This document shows, piece after piece, positions 33,986 through 43,422 of a DNA stretch of 64,000 nucleotides. The stretch is from Clostridium sp. DL-VIII. GTDB taxonomy: Bacteria; Bacillota; Clostridia; Clostridiales; Clostridiaceae. Every line of letters starts with the position of its first letter. Position 1 is the first letter of the stretch. The DNA lies in NCBI RefSeq assembly GCF_000230835.1, contig NZ_CM001240.1, positions 5,234,779 to 5,298,778 on the forward strand, read 5' to 3'. Below the pieces are notes generated by a model. That model was not told where the DNA came from. It worked only from the letters and a program-made list of their open reading frames with translations, and searched no databases. A program made the position numbers and the translations under genes.

Positions 33986-35334
33986 AGAATTTCCTCCCCT
34001 AGGATGAAACTTGCAATTTCTTCTTTTTCTGGCACCATTATATCATCAGGTACATTTTGTCCTGTAGTTATAAAACTAATCGGTTTATTCGCAATCTTTA
34101 CTATATTATATAATGATCCATATACAGTGGTTTCATCAAGTTTCGTTATTATAATATTATCATATTCAAGTTCTGAATAACCCTTCAATATACCTTTTAT
34201 ATCACTATTTTTAGTTGTTGCACTTATTACCATATTTACATGATCAGGATTTGCTTTTTGAACAAAAGCCCTGAGTTCTGAAATTTGCATTGCATTCTTG
34301 CTGCTTCTTCCTGTTGTGTCTATTAATACAACATCACAATCTTTCATATGCTCAATTGCATCTTCCATTTCCTTCATAGTAATTACTACTTTAAAAGGAA
34401 TATTCATTATTTCAGCATAGGTTTTTAACTGTTCTATAGCTCCGATTCTATATGTATCTACTGTTATTAACCCGACTCTTTTCTTTTCAATAAGCGAAAG
34501 CCTTCCTGCAAGCTTTGCTATAGTTGTAGTCTTCCCAACCCCTGTAGGTCCAACTAATACAACACGTCCATTTAAGTTTTTCCTAGATATTAGAATATCT
34601 CTTTCAAAAATATCCCTTAGGGCTTCTGTTTCATCAATACCTTCTTCAGAACTTTCCTCTAATATATTGACAATAGCGTCTTGAAATTCTTCATCGATAT
34701 CTAACTTATGTAATCTATCCTTTGAAAAACTTATAGAGCTTTCTTCATAAGAAGGAGAACTCTTTATTACTTTATTTAATAAATTCTTTAATTCACTTAC
34801 CTCTTTGTGTATAGCTTCTATATTAGCTTCCTCATTTTTTATGTCTTCTTTAGTATTTTTTATAGCAGTCTTTTCTTCAATGGTATCATCTAATTTATTA
34901 ATATAATTTCCTACTCGTCCATTTGCTTGATACTCTTCTCTGCCATTTTGAATACTTTCTTTTTCCACATTAGAATTATGCTCTAATATTTTATCAGCTA
35001 AGCCTTCAGCTGGTTTTATGCTTTCTTTAACTTCAACTGGCTTTGGTGCAACTAATACTTCATCCTGCATTAGTCTCTTTATACTTTCTAAAGAGTTTTG
35101 AAATTCTTCATCATTATTATTATAACTTTTCTCTTGTTTGGCATTGCCTTTATTTTCATTTGAAGAATTTTCAACTGCTGCTGTAACTTCAATTACCTTC
35201 TTAGAAAACATGCCTTTAATTCCTGGTCTCCTGACTTTTCTCTGACTTATTATAATAGCATCTTTTCCCAATTCATATCGTATCCGAGTCAGACCTTCAT
35301 TCATATTTTTTACAAGATATTTTTTTATAATCAT
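33979..35334 (-). CDS. flhF: Flagellar biosynthesis SRP-type GTPase FlhF
   Basis: The 451-residue protein has the three-part FlhF layout: a basic B domain (MIIKKYLVKNMNEGLTRIRY, GKDAIIISQRKVRRPG), a variable acidic linker of about 140 residues and the NG GTPase domain. The G1 loop is VGPTGVGKTTTIAKLAGR, G3 is VLIDTTGRSS and G4 is IITKLDET. It places the first flagellar components at the membrane. It starts one base after the flhA stop, and its 3' end overlaps flhG. Confidence 0.95.
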   Translation of the reverse strand: MIIKKYLVKNMNEGLTRIRYELGKDAIIISQRKVRRPGIKGMFSKKVIEVTAAVENSSNENKGNAKQEKSYNNNDEEFQNSLESIKRLMQDEVLVAPKPVEVKESIKPAEGLADKILEHNSNVEKESIQNGREEYQANGRVGNYINKLDDTIEEKTAIKNTKEDIKNEEANIEAIHKEVSELKNLLNKVIKSSPSYEESSISFSKDRLHKLDIDEEFQDAIVNILEESSEEGIDETEALRDIFERDILISRKNLNGRVVLVGPTGVGKTTTIAKLAGRLSLIEKKRVGLITVDTYRIGAIEQLKTYAEIMNIPFKVVITMKEMEDAIEHMKDCDVVLIDTTGRSSKNAMQISELRAFVQKANPDHVNMVISATTKNSDIKGILKGYSELEYDNIIITKLDETTVYGSLYNIVKIANKPISFITTGQNVPDDIMVPEKEEIASFILGEEILC

Positions 35335-37401
35335 CTATATTCTTACGACTCCTTCACTATTAATTTGAACATCATTTGGCACTTCATTTAATGAAATCAC
35401 CATTATATGAGGAAATACCATTTCAATTAATTTTCTAAACACAGGTCTTATATTTGGAGAAACCAATATAATTGGTTGATTATTATAAAAATATACTGAC
35501 TCTACAGTATCTTTAATACTTGTAAGTATTTTCGTTGTCGTATCTGGATCTACAGTTGGGAAAGATCCCTGCACTGACTTTTGGGTATTATTTGCTATAA
35601 TTTCTTCTAAGTTCGGATCTAAAGTTACAACAGAAATTGCTCTATTTTCATCAACTACCTGGTTGCAAATAGTTCTGGCTAGTGAGAATCTAACATACTC
35701 AGTTAAAACTTCTAAATCTCTAGTATTTTTCGCATTATCTGCTAACGACTCCATTATGGTAACAATATCTTTAATAGGAACTTTCTCTCTAAGTAAATTT
35801 TGTAATACTTTTTGAAGCTCTCCAATTGTCAACAAGTCTGGTATGAGTTCTTCAACAACTGCACTGTATTTTTCTTTTGCATTGTCAACAATAAGTTTAA
35901 CTTCCTGCCTTCCGAGCAATTCATAAGAATGACTCTTTATGGTTTCTGTCAAGTGAGTAACCATAACAGTTGTTGGGTCAACTACAGTTAAACCTTTAAT
36001 TTCTGCTTCTTCTCTTTGATCCTTATTAATCCAAACTGCTGGAAGTCCAAATGTCGGTTCAATTGTTTTTATTCCAGGTATATCCGAGTTCTCTCCAGTT
36101 GGGTCCATGCATAATAACATACTTGGCATTAATTCTGAAGAAGCAATAAGTGTTCCTCTAATTTTTATTATGTACTCATTTGTTTTGAGTTGAAGATTAT
36201 CCCTAATTCTTATAGGCTGTACTATAATTCCCATTTCTATAGCACACTGCCTTCTAACAGACGCAATTCTTTGAAGTAAATCTCCGCCTGTTGCTTCATC
36301 TGCAAGTGGTATAAGACCATAACCTATCTCAACTTCCATTGGCTCAACAGAGACTAAATTCATAACATTTTCTGGCTCCTTACGTTCTGCCTGAATAATT
36401 TCCTCTTCTTCAGATACATAACTTGCTGCTTCCTTGACAGCTGCATCTTTATACAGCAAATAAGTTAATGTCCCCATTGCTAAAGATGCTGCGAAGAAAG
36501 GAATTTTAGGCATACTAGGTATGATTCCCAAAAATAACATTATAGCACTTGCAATTCCTGTTGCAATTGGAAATGCTGTCAATTGTTTAGACAATGTATC
36601 TCCAAGGTTTTCTGTACTATTCGAACGTGTAACCAAAATACCAGAAGCCGTTGATATAAGAAGCGCTGGTACCTGGCTTACAAGACCATCTCCTACAGTT
36701 AAGATTGTATATGTCTGAGCTGCATCGGCTGCACTCATGTTTTTTTGAAGCACACCTATTATAATGCCGCCTATTATATTTATAACTGTAATTATAATCC
36801 CTGCTATAGCATCACCCTTTACAAATTTAGACGCACCATCCATAGCCCCAAAAAAATCAGCTTCAGCTTGTAGATCTTTTCTTTTTTGCTTTGCGCCAGC
36901 CTCATCTATTAATCCAGAATTTAAATCCGCATCAATGCTCATTTGTTTACCTGGCATTGCATCAAGTGTAAATCTTGCCGATACTTCTGATACTCTTCCA
37001 GCACCATTAGTAATAACCATAAATTGAATTACAACTATAATTAAAAATATTACTATACCAACAACATAGTTTCCTCTTATTACAAAGTTACCAAAAGCAT
37101 GAATTATTGTTCCTGCATCAGCTTCTGTAAGTATTAATCTTGTTGAAGATATGTTAAGTGCTAGTCTAAACAATGTTGTAACCAACAATAACGTAGGAAA
37201 AACTGAAAGCTGCAACACGCTGGTTGTAAACATTGTAATTAAAATTATAACTATAGATACTGTTATATTTAATGCTAAAAGTATATCAATCATTTGTTTA
37301 GGTAATGGTATTATTATCATTAAAACTATAGCAATTACAGCAAATGATATTACTACGTCTAAATTATCTTTTACATTTAGCCTTTTATTACCGAACTCCA
37401 A
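35335..37401 (-). CDS. flhA: Flagellar export gate protein FlhA
   Basis: The 688-residue protein has eight predicted N-terminal membrane helices and a large cytoplasmic domain of about 340 residues. The family signature RVSEVSARFTLDAMPGKQMS followed by IDADLNSGLIDEAGAKQKRK is present in the cytoplasmic loop. The C-terminal domain docks chaperone-substrate complexes and forms a nonameric ring at the export gate. FlhA couples proton flow to protein export. The gene lies 18 bases after the fliR-flhB fusion. Confidence 0.97.
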   Translation of the reverse strand: MEFGNKRLNVKDNLDVVISFAVIAIVLMIIIPLPKQMIDILLALNITVSIVIILITMFTTSVLQLSVFPTLLLVTTLFRLALNISSTRLILTEADAGTIIHAFGNFVIRGNYVVGIVIFLIIVVIQFMVITNGAGRVSEVSARFTLDAMPGKQMSIDADLNSGLIDEAGAKQKRKDLQAEADFFGAMDGASKFVKGDAIAGIIITVINIIGGIIIGVLQKNMSAADAAQTYTILTVGDGLVSQVPALLISTASGILVTRSNSTENLGDTLSKQLTAFPIATGIASAIMLFLGIIPSMPKIPFFAASLAMGTLTYLLYKDAAVKEAASYVSEEEEIIQAERKEPENVMNLVSVEPMEVEIGYGLIPLADEATGGDLLQRIASVRRQCAIEMGIIVQPIRIRDNLQLKTNEYIIKIRGTLIASSELMPSMLLCMDPTGENSDIPGIKTIEPTFGLPAVWINKDQREEAEIKGLTVVDPTTVMVTHLTETIKSHSYELLGRQEVKLIVDNAKEKYSAVVEELIPDLLTIGELQKVLQNLLREKVPIKDIVTIMESLADNAKNTRDLEVLTEYVRFSLARTICNQVVDENRAISVVTLDPNLEEIIANNTQKSVQGSFPTVDPDTTTKILTSIKDTVESVYFYNNQPIILVSPNIRPVFRKLIEMVFPHIMVISLNEVPNDVQINSEGVVRI

Positions 37402-37419
37402 AACTTAAACCTCCCATTT

Positions 37420-39261
37420 TTACTTTTTCTTAAGCTTCATTACAACTACTAAAATTTCAGCAACTGCCTGATATAAATCTTTAGGTATATCATCATCTAT
37501 TTCTACTCTGTCATACATTAATCTTGCAAGTGCTTTATTCTCAATAACCGGAACCTCATTTTCTTTTGCAATGCTTTTTATTCTAAGAGCAACATAATCA
37601 GCACCTTTAGCTACTACCTTTGGAACTTCCATATTCCCGCCCTCTTCATACTTTAAAGCAATTGCTAAATGAGTAGGGTTTGTTATTACAACAGTAGCAT
37701 CTGCAACAGATGACATCATTCTTCTCATTCCGATTTCCCTTTGCTTTTGCTTAATCTTTCCTTTAAGCTGAGGGTCTCCTTCTGATTGTTTATATTCATC
37801 TTTAACTTCCTGTTTTGTCATTTTCATATCTTCACTATGCATTCTGAATTGTAAAAAATAATCTATAGCTGCAATAATAACAAGTACTATACATATTTGC
37901 TTAAAAATACCCACTACTAAGTTTTTCACTTCATCACTTAATGAAGGTAAATATATATTTGAAATTCCTAATATGTTTTGATAGTTCTTTGTAATATAGT
38001 TACATGCTATTACTGTTACTATTATTATTACAACCATATTTTTAGATAAATCCACTATGCTTCTTTTTGAAAATATATTCTTAAATCCTGATATAGGGTT
38101 TAGCTTTCCTAAAGAAGGTTTTAATGGCTCTGCCGTTATTATGAATCCTGTTTGCAGTAAGCTTGCTACAATTCCTCCAACCATTATGGATAATGAAAAA
38201 GGCAGCAAATAACTCGCTATCTTTATTATTACAGTAATCACTATATTATTTAATGTATCCATCTGAAATCCTTCCAGCATAGGAAATTTTAAAAAATACA
38301 TTATTACGTCTTTAAATCCGTTAGTTAACATTCCCCATAAGCTAGATATTAACATTGTGCACACAACCATTGTTATTGCAACTGACACATCCTTACTTCT
38401 AGCTATCTGACCTTTTTTTCTGGATTCGCTTTTCTTTTTTGGAGTTGCTTCTTCCGTTTTATCATCATTTGCAAAGATTAATACTAGCGGAGCTGCTGGT
38501 ATCAAATTAACTATATCTCTAAAAATACTAGGCAGATTATATATAGCTGTTCCTACCATTTTCATCATAAGCGGTAGTAATATAATAAATGTAATCAAAC
38601 CTAACATGTTTTTTATAGGCATACCAAAAATCATAATTGGAATAGTTGGTACTGTCCTTGAAATCAATCCTAAACACACATCAGTTAATACTATTATTAA
38701 TACTATTGGGATTGCTATCTCTATCCCTAGTGCAAAAAAATTGAATATAGTCTGCATCACCTGCATTAACGTTTCTTGATAAACAATGGTTTTACCAATA
38801 GGTATTATCTTTGTACTTTCAACAAGCATATTTATAATGACATGATGGCCATCTACTATAAAAAAAAATGCTAATGAAATAAAATATGTAAAATTCCCAA
38901 GCAAAGTTGATGTAGTATTACTTTGCGGATCTAATACAGATACCATTGAAAATCCTGCATGAATATCCATCCATGCTCCAGCTAATCTTACTGCTTGAAA
39001 AACCAAATTAGTTATATATCCTAATATAACTCCAGTCAGTACCTCACTAACAGCATAAAATGCTAGAATATATCCGCTATCTATAGCATTTACACTAGAA
39101 TAATCTACTCCAGATATGATTCCATATGCCAATATAAGCGAAAATGTACCTTGCATGATTTGAGGTGTTCCACTTGGGAAAAATACTCCTACAGTTATAA
39201 AATATGAAGTTATCCGTAAAAATACTAAAAATAAAGCAAGAAAGTAGGCCGTATCCACCAT
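37420..39261 (-). CDS. Fused flagellar export proteins FliR-FlhB
   Basis: The 613-residue protein joins two export-apparatus subunits that are separate in most bacteria. Residues 1 to about 258 are FliR (MVDTAYFLALFLVFLRITSY, AVRLAGAWMDIHAGFSMVSV). From about residue 265 it is FlhB (DDKTEEATPKKKSESRKKGQIARSKD region, four membrane helices and the cytoplasmic switch domain). The autocleavage motif NPTH is in VVITNPTHLAIALKYEEG, about 85 residues from the end, so the substrate-specificity switch should still be cut. Such FliR-FlhB fusions are known from clostridia. No frameshift or separate start lies at the junction. AGGAGG precedes the ATG. Confidence 0.95.
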   Translation of the reverse strand: MVDTAYFLALFLVFLRITSYFITVGVFFPSGTPQIMQGTFSLILAYGIISGVDYSSVNAIDSGYILAFYAVSEVLTGVILGYITNLVFQAVRLAGAWMDIHAGFSMVSVLDPQSNTTSTLLGNFTYFISLAFFFIVDGHHVIINMLVESTKIIPIGKTIVYQETLMQVMQTIFNFFALGIEIAIPIVLIIVLTDVCLGLISRTVPTIPIMIFGMPIKNMLGLITFIILLPLMMKMVGTAIYNLPSIFRDIVNLIPAAPLVLIFANDDKTEEATPKKKSESRKKGQIARSKDVSVAITMVVCTMLISSLWGMLTNGFKDVIMYFLKFPMLEGFQMDTLNNIVITVIIKIASYLLPFSLSIMVGGIVASLLQTGFIITAEPLKPSLGKLNPISGFKNIFSKRSIVDLSKNMVVIIIVTVIACNYITKNYQNILGISNIYLPSLSDEVKNLVVGIFKQICIVLVIIAAIDYFLQFRMHSEDMKMTKQEVKDEYKQSEGDPQLKGKIKQKQREIGMRRMMSSVADATVVITNPTHLAIALKYEEGGNMEVPKVVAKGADYVALRIKSIAKENEVPVIENKALARLMYDRVEIDDDIPKDLYQAVAEILVVVMKLKKK

Positions 39262-39275
39262 AGTAGTTTACCTCC

Positions 39276-39545
39276 TTATGTAACAATCTTTGAAATTAAA
39301 TCAAAAATTCTAGTTGTAAAAGACATGATTGTTTGAAGCATCCAGCTGCCTAAAAGTATTCCGACAACTGCTGCTGCTACTAACTTAGGAACAAAACTTA
39401 GTGTTTGCTCTTGTATCTGAGTCGTTGCCTGAATAATACTTATAACTAAGCCTAATACAAGAACTACTATTAAAATAGGTGCAGATACTTTTGCTGCCGT
39501 TATTATAGTTTCTTTAACAACCGCGTTAAGCATTGCTTGTGTCAT
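39276..39545 (-). CDS. fliQ: Flagellar export protein FliQ
   Basis: The 89-residue protein has two membrane helices (APILIVVLVLGLVISIIQAT and AVVGILLGSWMLQTIMSFTT) joined by the conserved TQIQEQTLSFVPK loop. It is a core subunit of the FliPQR export gate. It lies between fliP and the fliR-flhB fusion, in the standard order, with AGGTGAAATATT before the ATG. Confidence 0.95.
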   Translation of the reverse strand: MTQAMLNAVVKETIITAAKVSAPILIVVLVLGLVISIIQATTQIQEQTLSFVPKLVAAAVVGILLGSWMLQTIMSFTTRIFDLISKIVT

Positions 39546-39556
39546 AATATTTCACC

Positions 39557-40336
39557 TCACATAAAACTCTGTATCAAGGACTTCGTTAATAGCATCCATC
39601 CATCTACCATAACAAATAAAATTAGTTTAAATGGTAATGATACCATGGTAGGAGGTAACATAAACATACCCATTGACATTAATACACTTGATATTACCAT
39701 ATCAATAACCAAAAATGGCAAGTATATTAAAAATCCAATTAAAAATGCAGTTTTTAATTCGCTTATTGAAAAAGCAGGAATTAAGCTGGTAAATGGTATA
39801 TTTTCTCTTGTCACATTATCCTCATCAGCCCCACTTACATCAAGGAATAATTTCAAATCCTCTTGTCTTGTCTGCTTTAACATAAACTCCTTTAATGGTT
39901 TTGAAGCTTCCGTATAAGCCTCCTCCTGAGTTATCTTATTATCTAAATACGGTTGAATTGCATTAGTATTCACTTCATTATAGACAGGATGCATTATAAA
40001 TAAAGTTAAAAATATAGCTAGTCCTGTCAAAATTTGATTTGGAATAGCTTGCTGAACTCCCATCGCACTCTTAAGAAATGAAAATACTACTACTATTCTG
40101 GTAAATGATGTCATCATTATTACTATTGAAGGTAACAATGATATGATTGTGAAAAATATTAATATCTTAATGCTCGATGCATAATCCTGAGGCGTGCTGT
40201 TCCCATTCCCTAGAGAAATATTTAACTGGGGTAAATCAGTATTACTTGGAGCAGCATAGGCATTTATGGTGCAGAACATCATAATGCCAAGGGCCATCAT
40301 AAGAGTCAACGCAACTCGTCTTTTATTATTCTTCAT
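39557..40336 (-). CDS. fliP: Flagellar export protein FliP
   Basis: The 259-residue protein has an N-terminal signal sequence with a hydrophobic core and a likely cut after NAYAAPSN. The FliP hallmark MTSFTRIVVVFSFLKSAMGV followed by QQAIPNQILTGLAIFLTLFI is present, as well as ENIPFTSLIPAFSISELKTAF and LPPTMVSLPFKLILFVMVDG. It forms the export pore with FliQ and FliR. The gene overlaps fliO by 11 bases. Confidence 0.96.
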   Translation of the reverse strand: MKNNKRRVALTLMMALGIMMFCTINAYAAPSNTDLPQLNISLGNGNSTPQDYASSIKILIFFTIISLLPSIVIMMTSFTRIVVVFSFLKSAMGVQQAIPNQILTGLAIFLTLFIMHPVYNEVNTNAIQPYLDNKITQEEAYTEASKPLKEFMLKQTRQEDLKLFLDVSGADEDNVTRENIPFTSLIPAFSISELKTAFLIGFLIYLPFLVIDMVISSVLMSMGMFMLPPTMVSLPFKLILFVMVDGWMLLTKSLIQSFM

Positions 40337-40724
40337 GTTTCTCTTCCTTCGATCTTATATTCTTTATTATGCCAGAAAAGTTTTTCTTCGATTTTGATAC
40401 TAACTCTCTATAATATTTGGTCATTTCTTCTGCTGCCCTTTTTTTATCTTTTATAATATCACTAATCTCTTCCTCTGATAGTTCTGATAACTTTTCCATA
40501 TGTCCTGCAGTACTAGTCATTACATATCCCTTTTTCCCTATCTGCACTATTATAATTGCATTTTCTTTTGTTACTTGAACTCTCTCAATTACCTTAATAT
40601 ATTTATTATTGTTCATGGTGTTAATTTTTGTTCCCATTACCCTGATACAAAGAAACATCAATCCGAAAGTAATTCCTAAGGCTAAAATAAGCTGTCCAAT
40701 AATCTTTATAAATTCAAAATTCAT
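40326..40724 (-). CDS. fliO: Flagellar biosynthesis protein FliO/FliZ
   Basis: The 132-residue protein has one N-terminal membrane helix (IIGQLILALGITFGLMFLCI) followed by a cytoplasmic domain with KYIKVIERVQVTKENAIIIVQIGKKGYV, which is the FliO pattern. It acts as a scaffold for FliP assembly. The C-terminus is basic and short. The gene overlaps fliP by 11 bases and lies 10 bases after fliL. In Bacillus, fliM, fliY and cheY stand between fliL and fliO; here they are absent. Confidence 0.88.
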   Translation of the reverse strand: MNFEFIKIIGQLILALGITFGLMFLCIRVMGTKINTMNNNKYIKVIERVQVTKENAIIIVQIGKKGYVMTSTAGHMEKLSELSEEEISDIIKDKKRAAEEMTKYYRELVSKSKKNFSGIIKNIRSKEEKHEE

Positions 40725-40734
40725 CTTCTTTTAC

Positions 40735-41214
40735 CTACTGAACTATCATGCTCTTAAATCTTACATCAGTAATTTTGCCCTTTGTTAAATCCTTATTAAT
40801 TGCTTCCATAAGCTGTTTCTTTATTTCATCCTTATTGGCTGCATTATTTATATAATCAGCCTTTTTACTTTTAAAATAAAATATAATATCATCCCTTACG
40901 ACTACTTGATCTGCTGTTAATTCTTCACCTAATTTAGTCTTACTCTTATCATATCCTATGGATAATTCACCTTTAAAATATCTCTTTCCACCTTCATCCG
41001 CTAAGTTTACTGTAAATTCACTTAAATCCATATATGTGTTTTCTACTACAACTTCTTGCGCATCTACAGTTTTGCTTGTTTTCATAAACAGATACACACC
41101 ACCAAAGGCTGCTCCTCCTATTACTAATAATCCTAAAATGAATAGAATCACCATAATCCCCTTATTACTTTTCTCTGAATCTTCGCCTTTTTCTTTTTTT
41201 CTTCCAAAAGCCAT
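40735..41214 (-). CDS. fliL: Flagellar basal-body-associated protein FliL
   Basis: The product is 159 residues. A short basic cytoplasmic tail (MAFGRKKEKGEDSEKSNKGI) precedes one membrane helix (about 20-42) and an extracytoplasmic domain with YMDLSEFTVNLADEGGKRYFKG typical of FliL. The C-terminal ITDVRFKSMIVQ is the usual end. FliL ties the stator to the rotor and strengthens stator function. I choose ATG 41212-41214 behind GAGGAG; a GTG three codons upstream is in the wrong spacing. The stator genes motA and motB are not beside it. Confidence 0.93.
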   Translation of the reverse strand: MAFGRKKEKGEDSEKSNKGIMVILFILGLLVIGGAAFGGVYLFMKTSKTVDAQEVVVENTYMDLSEFTVNLADEGGKRYFKGELSIGYDKSKTKLGEELTADQVVVRDDIIFYFKSKKADYINNAANKDEIKKQLMEAINKDLTKGKITDVRFKSMIVQ

Positions 41215-41280
41215 TATTATCACTCCTCACTATTCGCAACAAATAAAAAGTACTTTTCCCCATTTTTTGTTCATTGTACT

Positions 41281-41472
41281 TTATAATTTTAATGTAAAAA
41301 TCTTATTTTTATATTCTATAACAGCATTTTTGACTTCTTGTATACTTTCCAATACTATATACTTCTTCCCATTAGTTAATGTAATTATTGTTTCTGGTAC
41401 TGACTCAAGTTTTTCAATATGATCAGCATTCAATACAAAATGTTCATGATTCATTCCGGTTACGTCTATCAT
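41281..41472 (-). CDS. flbD: Flagellar protein FlbD
   Basis: The 63-residue protein begins MIDVTGMNHEHFVLNADHIE and continues with VPETIITLTNGKKYIVLES, matching the small FlbD (SwrD) family found between flgE and motA or fliL in many Firmicutes and spirochetes. Bacillus SwrD raises flagellar motor power. It lies between flgE and fliL. AAAGGGGTGAG precedes the ATG. Confidence 0.94.
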   Translation of the reverse strand: MIDVTGMNHEHFVLNADHIEKLESVPETIITLTNGKKYIVLESIQEVKNAVIEYKNKIFTLKL

Positions 41473-41499
41473 AAATTCTCACCCCTTTAAATAATATCT

Positions 41500-41665
41500 G
41501 TACAGTTCACAATACACAATTTATTTTATTATAATTTCCATTTTCTTTATAGTATAATGCTTTTCCAACAATGGTAATCCCTTCAATTGTGCATTGTGCA
41601 TTGTGCATAGCAAAACTTATCCCTAGTAAATTTTGCAGATTGTAATTTATGGCAAGCTGAAGTTT
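41500..41665. repeat. Spacer repeat within the flagellar operon
   Basis: The flgE-flbD spacer holds ACAGTTCACAATACACAATT, TTGTGCATTGTGCATTGTGC and GCAAACTT-like words in inverted arrangement. It belongs to the heptamer-arm spacer repeat family. It sits inside the transcribed operon and would fold in the mRNA. No gene is seen. Confidence 0.4.
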
Positions 41666-41710
41666 CCCTCAACTTGCTCTATAATTACATTTATTTTTCT
41701 AGTCCATACT

Positions 41711-42778
41711 TTATCTTATTAACCCCGTAATAGTTTGAAGAATTTCATCTCCTGTGCTTATCATCTTTGATGCAGCTTGGAAACTTCTTGTTGCTGTAAT
41801 CATATCTGTAAATTGTTCTGTTAAATCTACATTTGACGCTTCAAGAGTTCCTTGAACAAAATCTCCAAATCCCCCTGAATTATCCTCTGTAGTACTTGAA
41901 GTACTTGTAGCATCAAGTTTACCAGTTTTATAAATTGCAGATCCTGAATTTGAAGATACTAAACTCATGTTACCGCCAACATCTTTTAAAGCTTCTGGAT
42001 TCTTAAAATCTGCCATAGCTATTTGTCCTATTGCTGATCTTTTACCATTTCCCAAAATTGCTGTAATTACACCATCTTTACCTATTTCAAATGAAGCTAT
42101 CTTTTCCGTACTGCCATTATATTCTATACTATCTGGTATAGCTAAAGGATGTAATGATGTATCAGTTGCATGTAAATTAGCTGCATCTGAGTCTACATAT
42201 GATACTACTGGTTCACCTGTACTATAATCCACGCTTACAGTTGCACTAGCAGGATTAGTTCCTGTGGATGTCCCTGTTAAGTAATAGCCCATTACCCTAT
42301 GTCCATCGGCTGTTACTAAATTTCCTTGTTCATCTAAAGTAAGATTCCCGTCTCTAGTATACAAAGTTTCTGACATTTCCTTAGTAGTTGTCCCTCCACC
42401 GCCGGCACCGCCACCAGTACTTGTACCATCTGTAGTATCTATTGTCCCATCTACTGGTCCTTTAGCAACAACTAAATATCCTTCTCCATCAACGCATACA
42501 TCTAAAGCTCTTCCTGTTGATAACGCATTACCTTGACTCATTAACTTATTAATACTTGAAAGTTTAGCTCCAAGACCTACCTGCTTAGAATTTGTACCTC
42601 CAAGTACACTTGTAGGCGCTGTTGCAACTCCAGCATTTTGATAAAGCATGTCAGTAAATCTAGCTTGTGACCCTTTAAATGCTGTAGTTCCAACATTGGC
42701 AATATTGTTACCTATTACATCTAATTTAGTTTGATTAACCTTCATTCCGCTTATTCCAGAATACATACATCTTAACAT
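41711..42778 (-). CDS. flgE: Flagellar hook protein FlgE
   Basis: The 355-residue hook protein starts MLRCMYSGISGMKVNQTKLD at ATG 42776-42778 behind GGAGG, with VIGNNIANVGTTAFKGSQ. It has the central strand TLYTRDGNLTLDEQGNLVTA and the C-terminal GTLEASNVDLTEQFTDMITA TRSFQAASKM. A glycine-rich insert (STGGGAGGGGTTTKEM) lies in the exposed domain near residue 125. FlgE polymerises into the hook after export. The N-terminus has two in-frame upstream residues overlapping the ribosome binding site, which argues against an earlier start. Confidence 0.95.
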   Translation of the reverse strand: MLRCMYSGISGMKVNQTKLDVIGNNIANVGTTAFKGSQARFTDMLYQNAGVATAPTSVLGGTNSKQVGLGAKLSSINKLMSQGNALSTGRALDVCVDGEGYLVVAKGPVDGTIDTTDGTSTGGGAGGGGTTTKEMSETLYTRDGNLTLDEQGNLVTADGHRVMGYYLTGTSTGTNPASATVSVDYSTGEPVVSYVDSDAANLHATDTSLHPLAIPDSIEYNGSTEKIASFEIGKDGVITAILGNGKRSAIGQIAMADFKNPEALKDVGGNMSLVSSNSGSAIYKTGKLDATSTSSTTEDNSGGFGDFVQGTLEASNVDLTEQFTDMITATRSFQAASKMISTGDEILQTITGLIR

Positions 42779-42829
42779 AAACGTTCCTCCCATTTATACA
42801 TATTAATTATACATTTATTTAACTTGCTT

Positions 42830-42990
42830 CTGTCATTCCGCAAGCTGAGGCTTCCGATTACCAATCAACATTTAACAATTACTAATTTACAATAATGAAT
42901 AAAAATTATACATTTTCATCTTCAAAAAATTCTAAAAAAATTTTATCCTTAACTGTAAATTATAAACTGTAAACTGCAAACTGCTTTAAG
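42830..42990. repeat. Spacer repeat within the flagellar operon
   Basis: The spacer between the TIGR02530 gene and flgE holds AACATTTAACAATTACTAAT on one side and TGTAAATTATAAACTGTAAA on the other, with TCTAAAAAAATTTTATCC between. It is a degenerate member of the heptamer-arm repeat family and lies inside the operon. No gene is seen. Confidence 0.4.
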
Positions 42991-42997
42991 GTCCAGC

Positions 42998-43393
42998 CTA
43001 TAAAATCACTACGCTATCTACATTTGTAAATATGTTATCTTTTGCTCTATCTTTCTCTACAGCTGTTATTAAAGTTTTATTTTCTACACTTGCAATTAAC
43101 GCTATATCCTTATATAACATAACTGTATTTTTTGAATTTTTATCCTTTGCTATTTCAAAACCCTTTTGTATTTCTTTCATATCTTCTTCTGTAAAATTTA
43201 TATTATTTAATCGCATAGCTGCATGTTTAGATACAGTAAATCCTTCATCTTTATTTTTAAGATCTTCAAGGACACTTTTAAAGCTTGTTTCATCTTTACT
43301 ATTAGTTGTCTTAGCTACATTATTTAATGAACTTGTAATTGGTTTAATATTTCCTACTGAATATGCTCGACCATTAATAATCCTATAACTCAT
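42998..43393 (-). CDS. TIGR02530-type flagellar operon protein
   Basis: The 131-residue protein matches the small family always found between flgD and flgE in Firmicutes: FTVSKHAAMRLNNINFTEED MKEIQKGFEIAKDKNSKNTV and LYKDIALIASVENKTLITAV. Function is unknown; it may help hook assembly. It lies 30 bases after flgD. The hydrophilic N-terminal 50 residues are variable. Confidence 0.9.
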   Translation of the reverse strand: MSYRIINGRAYSVGNIKPITSSLNNVAKTTNSKDETSFKSVLEDLKNKDEGFTVSKHAAMRLNNINFTEEDMKEIQKGFEIAKDKNSKNTVMLYKDIALIASVENKTLITAVEKDRAKDNIFTNVDSVVIL

Positions 43394-43422
43394 TCTCAGC
43401 CTATTCTTTACTAACGCTTTGC

